Source: CAXTPV01 sp965276715
Lineage (GTDB): Bacteria > Pseudomonadota > Alphaproteobacteria > Acetobacterales > Acetobacteraceae
Direction: 5' to 3'
DNA length: 64,000 bases
NCBI GenBank assembly: GCA_965276715.1
Contig: OZ255622.1
Coordinates: 930,001 to 994,000, forward strand
Each line of letters begins with the position of its first letter. Position 1 is the first letter of the stretch. The position numbers were made by a program, and so were the translations under genes. This document shows positions 7,797 through 14,834 of the stretch, piece by piece. Below the pieces are notes generated by a model. It searched no databases and was not told the origin of the DNA. It worked only from the letters and a program-made list of their open reading frames with translations.

Positions 7797-7803
7797 TACG
7801 TAC

Positions 7804-8145
7804 GTGTTATCGGTGCTGAGATTTGATCAAGCCGGCGAGCTCGCCGACATGTTCCGCTTGCTGGGCGATCCCAACCGGCTCGGGATCGTGGCGTCGTGTC
7901 TCGACGGTCCGCTGAGCGTGGGAGATATCGCGACGCGAACGAGTCTCAGCTCGTCGCTGGTGTCGCATCATCTACGGCTGCTTCGCGCGGCGCGATTGCT
8001 GAGGGCAGCCCGGCGCGGAAGGCAAGTCTTCTACAGCATCCCCGACTGTCATGTCCGGGAGATGCTGACCAACATGATCGAGCATCTCGCCGAGCCGCGT
8101 GAACACGAAGACGACCTCGATTTGGAACCAGGAGTGACATCATGA
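7804..8145 (+). CDS. smtB: SmtB-like ArsR-family zinc-sensing repressor
   Basis: A 113-residue winged-helix repressor: MFRLLGDPNRLGIVASCL, then SLSSSLVSHHLRLLRAARLLRAARRGRQVFYSIPDCHVREMLTNMIEH. The C-terminal helix carries the D-x-H-x10-H-x2-E spacing (DCHVREMLTNMIEHLAE) that forms the alpha5 zinc site in SmtB/CzrA. The stop codon overlaps the smtA start (ATGA), so the pair is translationally coupled. The GTG start lies only about 15 bases after the predicted transcription start, with no strong ribosome binding site. The repressor role for the downstream metallothionein follows from family knowledge plus the adjacent operator; metal specificity is inferred from the alpha5 residues. Confidence 0.85.
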   Translation: MLSVLRFDQAGELADMFRLLGDPNRLGIVASCLDGPLSVGDIATRTSLSSSLVSHHLRLLRAARLLRAARRGRQVFYSIPDCHVREMLTNMIEHLAEPREHEDDLDLEPGVTS

Positions 8146-8312
8146 GCGTGACCATCGACAGGGTGAAGTGTTCGTGCACCGACTGCGTGTGCGTCGTCGA
8201 CGTCGAGAAGGGCGTCAAGCGCGAAGAACGGATCTATTGCGGCGAACCCTGTGCCGATCATCATCGGAGCGGCGCCGGTTGCGAGCATGCCGGCTGCACC
8301 TGTCACGGCTGA
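8142..8312 (+). CDS. smtA: Bacterial metallothionein, SmtA/BmtA family
   Basis: A 56-residue cysteine-rich zinc-binding protein. It begins MSVTIDRVKCSCTDCVCVVD, has IYCGEPCADHH in the middle and ends GCEHAGCTCHG. Nine Cys and four His are present, in the order CxCxxCxC, YCxxxCAxxH, then GCxHxGCxCHG. This is the cyanobacterial SmtA layout, which wraps a four-zinc cluster. It is the second gene of the smtB-smtA pair with an ATGA overlap, so its synthesis should rise when zinc releases SmtB. A hairpin 38 bp downstream may end the transcript. Identification is by motif order and length and is confident. Confidence 0.93.
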   Translation: MSVTIDRVKCSCTDCVCVVDVEKGVKREERIYCGEPCADHHRSGAGCEHAGCTCHG

Positions 8313-8579
8313 TCCACGCGAGCCTCTCCTGTCGCGCGATATCTGACCCGCGGCCCGGCCATGGCCGGGCCGTGAAACCTGCCGCCGGGGCGCTGCTCGA
8401 TCGTTCATCGGTCGCATGCGATTCATGCGCGCATCCAGTCCGGCCGCCCGGTGGTCTCCAACGGGTGCGCCCTGGGGTTTCTTCGGTCGCCGCTGTCGAC
8501 GTCGTTTCCTGGATCCTCGCGGACTGCTGGCTCGTATCTGTCTCGTCTCCGCTTGCTTCCTAGGTCGAAGCGCAACACC
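8313..8579. other. Intergenic region after smtA
   Basis: No gene is supported in these 267 bases. A perfect 22-bp palindrome (8351-8372, CGGCCCGGCC centred on AT) could fold into a strong hairpin 38 bases after the smtA stop. There is no T-run, so factor-independent termination is uncertain. Confidence 0.5.
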
Positions 8580-9818
8580 TTAGGCCTCGGCCTGCTCCAT
8601 ATGGCGTCCAGGCAGGTCGGGGGGCTCGCGGAACGCGATCGCGGCCACGCCGATCGAGCCCAGGACGACGAACAGCTCGATCGCGTGCGCGAGCCCGACC
8701 CCGCGACCGGTGGCGGGGACGACGTAGCCCGCGATCCCCTGCCCGGCGGCGGCCAGCGCGTAGGCGAGGCCCATGCCGAACGAGCGGACGGAGGATGCGA
8801 ACCGCAGCGAGAGATAGTGCGGCACGAGGGCGAAGACGCTGTTGCCGAAGGCGCCCATCACGAACGAGGCCGCGAGCAGGACGGCGGCGTTCGATCCGGA
8901 GGCGAACGGGACGATGTCGGCCACCGTGATGACGAGATAGATGAGCAGCGTCGCTCGGTTGCCGATACGCGAGGCGAGCCAGCCGCAGGACGGCTTGCCG
9001 ATGATCGAGCCGATCGCGTAGGCGGCGATGGCGTAGAAGACGCCTTGCGGCCCGTAATGGTGAACGGTCTTGAGCAGCGAGGGATAGAAACTGTACATCG
9101 CCGCGTTCTGGAACTGCAGGACCAGCATGAAGATGCAGGCCTGCCAGGCGGCGGCGTTCATCCGGAACCGCGGGCGCGCCTGTCGCGCGGTTCGGCCCTC
9201 GCGCTTGTCTTGCCGCAGGCGCAGCCAGACCGGACTCTCGCCGATGCCCACCCGGATGAAGATCGCGAGCAGCGCGGGCAGGATGCCGATCAGGAACAGC
9301 GACCGCCAGCCATAGAGCGGCAGCAGCACGGCCTGGGCGCCGGCAGCGGCGAAGAAGCCGAACTCGTAGCCCGCCATCATCAGCGACGAGGCGACCGCGC
9401 GGGCGCGCTCGGGCACGGTCTCCATCAGCAGTGCGGCGGACGCGGTCCATTCGCCGCCGAAGCCCACGCCGAACAGGAGCTGGATGACGAGCAGCGCGGT
9501 GTAGCTCCAGGCGAGACCGGACAGTCCCGAAAAGGCCGCGAACCAGATCACGCCGATCATGAAGGTCAGCTTCCGGCCATAGCGGTCGGCGAGCCAGCCC
9601 CAGCCGATGTTGCCCGCGATGCGGCCGATGCTCTGCGCGGTCAGCACGAGGCCCATCGCGGTCAGCGTCACCCCGAAATGATGCCCGATCTCGGGGAGTG
9701 CGAGGATCAGCACCACCTGGTCGAACGCATCGAGGAACCAGCCGAGGAAGCAGGCGAGCACGAGCCGCCAATGCGGCCGGAGCAGGGCGAACGGGTTGGC
9801 CTGCGTGTCCTGCGTCAT
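8580..9818 (-). CDS. MFS transporter, sialate/lactate (SHS)-like
   Basis: A 412-residue, twelve-helix major facilitator. Family signatures are LGWFLDAFDQVVLILALPEIG (D-x-F-D in helix 1), WGWLADRYGRKLTF in loop 2-3 and GGEWTASAALLMETVPERARA in loop 4-5, typical of NanT/JEN-type carboxylate:H+ symporters. ATG 9818 overlaps the zur stop (ATGA), so translation is coupled to Zur; an in-frame ATG at 9833 would lie inside zur. The transported acid is unknown, and its link to zinc may be only positional. A second transporter of this type lies at 26822-28054. Confidence 0.8.
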   Translation of the reverse strand: MTQDTQANPFALLRPHWRLVLACFLGWFLDAFDQVVLILALPEIGHHFGVTLTAMGLVLTAQSIGRIAGNIGWGWLADRYGRKLTFMIGVIWFAAFSGLSGLAWSYTALLVIQLLFGVGFGGEWTASAALLMETVPERARAVASSLMMAGYEFGFFAAAGAQAVLLPLYGWRSLFLIGILPALLAIFIRVGIGESPVWLRLRQDKREGRTARQARPRFRMNAAAWQACIFMLVLQFQNAAMYSFYPSLLKTVHHYGPQGVFYAIAAYAIGSIIGKPSCGWLASRIGNRATLLIYLVITVADIVPFASGSNAAVLLAASFVMGAFGNSVFALVPHYLSLRFASSVRSFGMGLAYALAAAGQGIAGYVVPATGRGVGLAHAIELFVVLGSIGVAAIAFREPPDLPGRHMEQAEA

Positions 9819-10261
9819 GCGCGACTGGCGCACTCCGAACAGATCCCCTCGACCTCAATCGTGCTCTTCGTCATCCGGAAACCCTTGCACGCGATGGCGC
9901 GATCGAGAGCGGCTGCCACCGCGTGTTCGTCGAGCTCGGTCACGCGGTGGCAGTTCGTGCAGATCAGGAACTGCGCCTGATGCCGGTGGCCCTCGTCGCA
10001 GACGCAGGCGACGAAGGCGTTGAGCCGCTCGATGCGGTGGATCAGCCCGTGCTCGAGCAGGAACTCGAGGACGCGGTAGACGGTGGGCGGCGTGGCGCTG
10101 CCGCGCCGGTCGCGCAGGCGGTCGAGAAGCTGGTAGGCGGTCGAGGGCGCGCCCGCGTCGAGGATCATCGCGAGCACGTCGCGGCGCAGCTCGGTGAAGC
10201 GGACGCCGGCGCGCAGGCACAGGCTTTCGGCGGCGGCGAGGCGGGGCGCGTTGTCGAGCAT
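9815..10261 (-). CDS. zur: Fur-family zinc uptake regulator
   Basis: A 148-residue Fur-family repressor. Residues ~10-85 form the winged helix (GVRFTELRRDVLAMIL, TPPTVYRVLEFLLEHGLIHRI). The dimerisation half carries CDEGHRHQAQFLICTNCHRVTELDEH, with the CxxC structural zinc site, and the C-terminus has a second CxxC (GICSECASRA), as in Zur rather than Fur or PerR. Its start codon shares one base with the ggt stop (TGATG), and its stop overlaps the MFS start, so it sits inside a map-ggt-zur-MFS operon. Likely targets are znuACB and the TonB receptor, whose upstream DNA carries Zur-like dyads. Assignment is by motif and context. Confidence 0.88.
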   Translation of the reverse strand: MLDNAPRLAAAESLCLRAGVRFTELRRDVLAMILDAGAPSTAYQLLDRLRDRRGSATPPTVYRVLEFLLEHGLIHRIERLNAFVACVCDEGHRHQAQFLICTNCHRVTELDEHAVAAALDRAIACKGFRMTKSTIEVEGICSECASRA

Positions 10262-11970
10262 CAGTAGCCGGCGGCCGCGCCCGCGGGCGCGCGCACGTCG
10301 TTGGCGCCGAAAAGGTGCCCGCTTGGCTTGGCGCCGAGCGCAGGCGCGCCGGCCAGGATGCCTTCGGCCGCACCCCAGGCGTGCCGGTCCGCGATCGCAT
10401 AGCCCATCTGCTCGAGCAGATGCCTGGTGTCGGGCGACAGCGCGCGATCCTCGGCCTCGATGACGTCGGGCAGCCACTGGTGGTGGATGCGCGGCGCGTC
10501 GATGGCGGCCGCGATGTCCATGCCGAGATCGACGACGTTGAGGATCGCCTCCAGCGTGATGGTCGGGATGCGCGAGCCGCCCGGACTGCCGATCACCATG
10601 ACGAGGCGGCCGTCCTTGGAGACGATGGTGGGCGCCATCGACGAGAGCGGGGTCTTGCCGGGCTGGATCGCGTTCTGCTGGCCCTGGACCAGGCCGAACG
10701 CATTCGGACTGCCCGGCCGGGTGCTGAAATCGTCCATCTCGTCGTTCATGATGATGCCGGTCGGACCCGCGACCACTTCCGAGCCGAAATAGAGATTGAG
10801 CGTCGTGGTCAGGCTGACGGCGTTGCCCGCGGTGTCGACCACGGAGAGTTGCGTCGTCTGGTGGCCCTCGTCGGGCACGGGGGATGCCGGCAGCGACGCG
10901 GACGGCGTCGCCCGATCGGGCAGGATCGCCCGACGGATCGCGGCCGCGCGCTGGGGGCTCAGCAGCGAGGCCACCGGGGCGCGCACGAAGGCCGGATCGC
11001 CGAGCAGCGTGTTGCGGTCGTGGAAGGCGTGGCGCATGGCTTCCGCCATGTCGTGCACGGCGGCGGCCGAATGGAAACCGAGCGGTTTGAGGTCGATGCC
11101 GGCCAGCACATTGAGGATCTGGCACAGCACGACGCCGCCGGCGCTCGGCGGCGGCGCGCTTTCCACCAGGTAGCCACGGTAGGTGCAGCTCACCGGGGGC
11201 AGGATGCGTGTCCGGTAGGAGGCGAGATCGGCCATCGTGAGGATGCCGCCGCCGGCGTCGCTCGCGCGCACGATGTCGCGGCCGATCGGTCCGCGATAGA
11301 AGGCGTCGGGGCCCTGGCGGGCGATCGTCTGCAGCGTGCGGGCAAGCGCCGGCTGCACCAGGCGATCGCCCGGGCGCAATGGCGTGCCGTCGGGATGGTC
11401 GAGCAGCGCGCGCAGCCCGGGTGCCGCGTCGATCCGCTCGCGCATCTCGTCGAAGACCGCGACGTCGCCGGCGCCGAGAGTGAAGCCGTCACGCGCGAGC
11501 CTGATCGCGGGGGCGAGGTCGGCGGCACGCGACAGATGTCCCCAAATCGCGCGCGCGGTCTCGAGGCCGGCGACCGAACCTGGCACGCCGGCCGCGAGCC
11601 AGCCGAACAGGCTCTTGCCGCGGATCGCGTTGCCCGACGCGTCGAGGAACATGCCGGCCGTGGCGCGGGCGGGCGCCTTCTCGCGGAAATCGAGGAACTC
11701 GGTGCGGCCGTTGGCGAGCCGCAGCGTCATGAAACCGCCGCCGCCGAGATTGCCCGCTTCCGGATAGACGACGGCGAGCGCGTAGGCGGTCGCCACCGCG
11801 GCGTCGACGGCGTTGCCGCCCTGCCGCATCACCGCGACGCCCGCCTCGGCGGCGAGGTGCTGGGCGGCCACCACCATGCCGTGCGCGGCCTCCGACGGGA
11901 TCGGTGTCGCGGCCCGGCCCGGGACGCTCAGCACCACCACGATCAAGGTGGCGAGCGCGCGTCCCCTCAC
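10261..11970 (-). CDS. ggt: Gamma-glutamyltransferase
   Basis: GGT cleaves or transfers the gamma-glutamyl group of glutathione in the periplasm. The 569-residue precursor has a signal peptide (MRGRALATLIVVVLSVPGRAA), the N-terminal motif GMVVAAQHLAAEAGVAVMRQGGNAVDAA, and the autoprocessing/catalytic Thr in DEGHQTTQLSVVD near residue 375. Late motifs are TGIIMNDEMDDFS and GSPGGSRIPTITLEA. The residue after the Thr pair is Gln where many relatives have His. GTG 11970 was chosen because it gives a clean signal peptide and a 4-bp GTGA overlap with the map stop; the ATG at 12024 would put 18 extra residues over map. It is followed directly by zur. Confidence 0.9.
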   Translation of the reverse strand: MRGRALATLIVVVLSVPGRAATPIPSEAAHGMVVAAQHLAAEAGVAVMRQGGNAVDAAVATAYALAVVYPEAGNLGGGGFMTLRLANGRTEFLDFREKAPARATAGMFLDASGNAIRGKSLFGWLAAGVPGSVAGLETARAIWGHLSRAADLAPAIRLARDGFTLGAGDVAVFDEMRERIDAAPGLRALLDHPDGTPLRPGDRLVQPALARTLQTIARQGPDAFYRGPIGRDIVRASDAGGGILTMADLASYRTRILPPVSCTYRGYLVESAPPPSAGGVVLCQILNVLAGIDLKPLGFHSAAAVHDMAEAMRHAFHDRNTLLGDPAFVRAPVASLLSPQRAAAIRRAILPDRATPSASLPASPVPDEGHQTTQLSVVDTAGNAVSLTTTLNLYFGSEVVAGPTGIIMNDEMDDFSTRPGSPNAFGLVQGQQNAIQPGKTPLSSMAPTIVSKDGRLVMVIGSPGGSRIPTITLEAILNVVDLGMDIAAAIDAPRIHHQWLPDVIEAEDRALSPDTRHLLEQMGYAIADRHAWGAAEGILAGAPALGAKPSGHLFGANDVRAPAGAAAGY

Positions 11971-12770
11971 GCGGCGTAGGGGGGACGGTGCAGGCCGGCG
12001 GGCGAGATGGTGAAGATTTCGCACCCGGTGTCGGTCACGCCCACCATGTGCTCGAACTGGGCCGACAGGCTGCGGTCGCGGGTGACGGCGGTCCAGCCGT
12101 CGTCGAGGATCTTCACCTCGGGCCGGCCGGCATTGACCATCGGCTCGACGGTGAAGAACATCCCCGCACGCAGCACCGTGCCCTCGCCGCGCCTGCCGAA
12201 ATGGAGCACGTTGGGCGGGGCGTGGAAGGTGCGGCCGATCCCGTGCCCGCAGAAATCGCGCACCACCGAGAAGCGGCGCTGCTCGACGAAGGTCTGGATC
12301 GCGCTGCCGACGTCGCCGAGCGTGGCGCCGGGCCGGATGGTCTCGACGCCGCGCATGAGCGCCTCGTAGGTGACGTCGACGAGCATCGACGCGCGGCGCG
12401 ACAGCGGTCCCACGACATACATGCGGCTGGTGTCGCCATACCAGCCGTCGAGGATGGAGGTCACGTCGATGTTGAGGATGTCGCCGGAGGCGAGGCGCCG
12501 CTCGCCGGGGATGCCGTGGCAGACGACATGGTTGATCGAGATGCAGGACGATTTCGGATAGCCGCGATAGTTGAGCGTCGCCGGCACCGCGCCATGAGCC
12601 TCGGTGAACTCATGGATTAGGCGGTCGAGCTCGCCCGTGGTCACGCCGGCGCGGACATGGGGTGACACCATGTCGAGGGTCTCCGCCGCGAGGCGCCCGG
12701 CGCGCCGCATGCCCTCGAAATCGTCCTGGGCGTGAAGAATGATACGCCGCCCTTCGACCTCGCCGTCCAT
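11967..12770 (-). CDS. map: Methionine aminopeptidase, type I
   Basis: A 267-residue cytosolic enzyme removing initiator Met. All five metal ligands are visible: Asp in ILNIDVTSILDGWYGDTSRM (two Asp, ~residues 101 and 112), His in CGHGIGRTFH, Glu in FFTVEPMVN and Glu in LSAQFEHMVGVT. The N-terminus lacks the zinc-finger extension of eukaryotic type I enzymes. It is the first gene of the leftward map-ggt-zur-MFS run, overlapping ggt by 4 bp. An essential housekeeping map is usually elsewhere in such genomes, so this may be a second copy; the window cannot settle that. Confidence 0.92.
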   Translation of the reverse strand: MDGEVEGRRIILHAQDDFEGMRRAGRLAAETLDMVSPHVRAGVTTGELDRLIHEFTEAHGAVPATLNYRGYPKSSCISINHVVCHGIPGERRLASGDILNIDVTSILDGWYGDTSRMYVVGPLSRRASMLVDVTYEALMRGVETIRPGATLGDVGSAIQTFVEQRRFSVVRDFCGHGIGRTFHAPPNVLHFGRRGEGTVLRAGMFFTVEPMVNAGRPEVKILDDGWTAVTRDRSLSAQFEHMVGVTDTGCEIFTISPAGLHRPPYAA

Positions 12771-12849
12771 TGAGCTCTCGAACTCCGCTACCCGTCCCCT
12801 CGCCTCACAGGATGTGGCGGCGGCGCCTCGTGTGCAAGGAAGGCCGCGT

Positions 12850-14013
12850 TCACGCCACCGGGTCGGCGTGGGCCTGCGCGCTCATCCGGCGCGCGTGGTG
12901 GCGACCGGCGAGCCGGGTGGCGCGAACCTCGTGCACGCGGGCGACGCCGCGCCGCGCGACCGCGTCCGCGACGGCGGCCTGCATGCGGAACATGTGCCGC
13001 ATGCCGCGCAAATGGTGGCGGCCGTGCGAGATCGGGCCGGATGCCGGCATTCCGCCCAGGCTGTTGTCGGCGACCAGCAACGCGCGACGGTGCCGGAACG
13101 CGCCCTCGAACGCGGGGGGCGACGGGGGAACCGGCACGCCTTCCTGGGCGAAGCCCTGGTTGAGCAGCGTCGTCATCACGGCGGCGCGCTGACTGTTGTT
13201 CTGGGCGCCGAGCACGACCCCGATCAGGCGGACGTTGCCGCGCACGGCCGAGGTGACGAGGTTGCAGCCGGCGGCGTCGGTGAAGCCGGTCTTGAGGCCG
13301 TCGGCGCCCGGATAGGAGCGCAGCATCCCGTCATGGTTGGGCACGACGCGTCCGTGGAACCAGAAGCCGGGCACGCTGAAATAGTGATACTGGTCCGGGA
13401 AGTCGGCGATCAGGTGACGGGCGAGGAGCGCGAGGTCGCTCGCGGTGGTCATCTGGTCGGGGTCGGGCAGGCCCGACGCGTTGCGGAAGGTGGTCTGGCT
13501 CATGCCGAGCGCGCGCGCGCGCAAGGTCATCATCTGGCCGAAGCGTTGTTCGTCGCCACCGAGCATCTCGCCGAGCGCGGTCGCGGCGTCGTTGGCGGAC
13601 TTGGTCACCAACGCCAGGATGGATTGCTCGACGGTAATGTAGGTGCCGGGCAGCAGTCCGAGCTTGGAGGGCTCGACGCTGGCCGCGTAGTCCGAGACCG
13701 GAACCGCCTGGTCCAGCGTGATGCGACGGTCACGCAGCGCCTCGAACACCAGGTAGAGGGTCATCAGCTTGGTCAGGCTGGCCGGAAACCGCTGCAGCGT
13801 CGGGGCGTCCTGCTGCAGCACGGCACCGCTGCCGGCGTCGAGCACGACGGAGCTGATCTCGCCGCGATACTGGGCGTGAGCGGCCACGGGCAGCGAGGCC
13901 ATCATCGTCGTCAGCGAGGCTGACGCCATCATTGTCCTCAGCATGGCGGACCGTCCGAGAAGGCCCGTCGAGAGCGTCCGGATGCATCTCAAGGCAAGCC
14001 CGCCAAGTCTCAT
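12850..14013 (-). CDS. D-alanyl-D-alanine carboxypeptidase (peptidase S11, DacA-like)
   Basis: A penicillin-binding protein trimming the terminal D-Ala of peptidoglycan stem peptides in the periplasm. The 387-residue precursor has a long hydrophobic N-terminus ending VAAHAQ, a probable signal cleavage site. Motifs follow in order: SxxK in FPASLTKLM, SxN in TKSANDAA, and KTG in GADGLKTGFTDAAG. The C-terminal ~90 residues are basic and His/Arg-rich, without the usual amphipathic membrane anchor. ATG 14013 has a GGAGA ribosome binding site; an upstream TTG at 14076 lacks one, and ATG 13944 would give a shorter leader. It stands alone, 79 bp downstream of map on the same strand. Confidence 0.88.
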   Translation of the reverse strand: MRLGGLALRCIRTLSTGLLGRSAMLRTMMASASLTTMMASLPVAAHAQYRGEISSVVLDAGSGAVLQQDAPTLQRFPASLTKLMTLYLVFEALRDRRITLDQAVPVSDYAASVEPSKLGLLPGTYITVEQSILALVTKSANDAATALGEMLGGDEQRFGQMMTLRARALGMSQTTFRNASGLPDPDQMTTASDLALLARHLIADFPDQYHYFSVPGFWFHGRVVPNHDGMLRSYPGADGLKTGFTDAAGCNLVTSAVRGNVRLIGVVLGAQNNSQRAAVMTTLLNQGFAQEGVPVPPSPPAFEGAFRHRRALLVADNSLGGMPASGPISHGRHHLRGMRHMFRMQAAVADAVARRGVARVHEVRATRLAGRHHARRMSAQAHADPVA

Positions 14014-14241
14014 CCGACGCGTCTCCGTAACCAAGCGCTTTCGCAGATAACCGAAAGTTCGCCCAGGGTCCAGCAAATGGCGACAAAAAACGAGGCAGTT
14101 TAATGGCTTGGCGCAATAACTTGGGATCGCCTGGCATCATCGGCCCCGAGACCGGCGCTCGCCGGACTTCCACTCGGACCGCGCGAACCGATATGATGGC
14201 CCGATGAATAACCGAACCAGTGCTCGCAGGACTTCGCCGCG

Positions 14242-14568
14242 ATGAGCGACACCGACAAGCGTGGCAATGACGGGCCGGCCACTGGCGTCGTCGTCAAGTC
14301 GCGCCCGAAGACGCGCAAGCCGGCGATGTACAAGGTCCTGATGCTCAACGACGACTACACGCCGATGGAGTTCGTGGTGCACGTGCTCGAGCGATTCTTC
14401 CAGAAGACACGGGAGGAGGCCACGCGCGTGATGCTGCACGTCCACAGGCGCGGCGTCGGCGTGTGCGGCGTGTTCACCTACGAGGTCGCCGAGACCAAGG
14501 TCACGCAGGTGATGGACCTGGCGCGTCAGAACCAGCATCCGCTCCAATGCACGATCGAGAAGGACTAG
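14242..14568 (+). CDS. clpS: ATP-dependent Clp protease adaptor ClpS
   Basis: A 108-residue N-end-rule adaptor that delivers substrates with bulky hydrophobic N-termini to ClpAP. The core YKVLMLNDDYTPMEFVVHVL (residues 30-49) and HVHRRGVGVCGVFTYEVAETK hold the substrate-binding pocket (Asn-Asp-Asp, His) and the ClpA-binding face. The first ~25 residues are the usual flexible tail. It precedes clpA by 266 bp, the standard pairing, though the gap is long enough for clpA to have its own promoter. Confidence 0.95.
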   Translation: MSDTDKRGNDGPATGVVVKSRPKTRKPAMYKVLMLNDDYTPMEFVVHVLERFFQKTREEATRVMLHVHRRGVGVCGVFTYEVAETKVTQVMDLARQNQHPLQCTIEKD

Positions 14569-14834
14569 GTCGGGATCGAGGCCGCGCGGCCGGACGCCGG
14601 TGGCCGAAATCTTCACGTTGATGAGCTTGCGCCCTGGCGCAGCCGCCGGGGCGGAATATCTCTCTCGGAGCGTCGGCGGTTCGACGAGCGGGCCGTGCCG
14701 GGGTTCGCGCTCGACACGACGCTCGATTTCACTGGCATTCGGATGAAACGCGCCGGACACTTCTCGTCCAGTGGTCAGGGCAACGGGTCTCCCACGGGCG
14801 AGACGGTCAAGGATTGGGCGAAGGAAGGCTTCTC
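14569..14834. other. clpS-clpA intergenic region, no gene seen
   Basis: These 266 bases hold no supported gene. They probably contain a clpA promoter, but I could not pick out convincing -35/-10 elements. Confidence 0.4.

Noticed and set aside
8451..11979. Long plus-strand frames opposite the MFS and ggt genes
   Set aside because: Both are antisense to well-supported genes with intact family motifs and show shadow composition.
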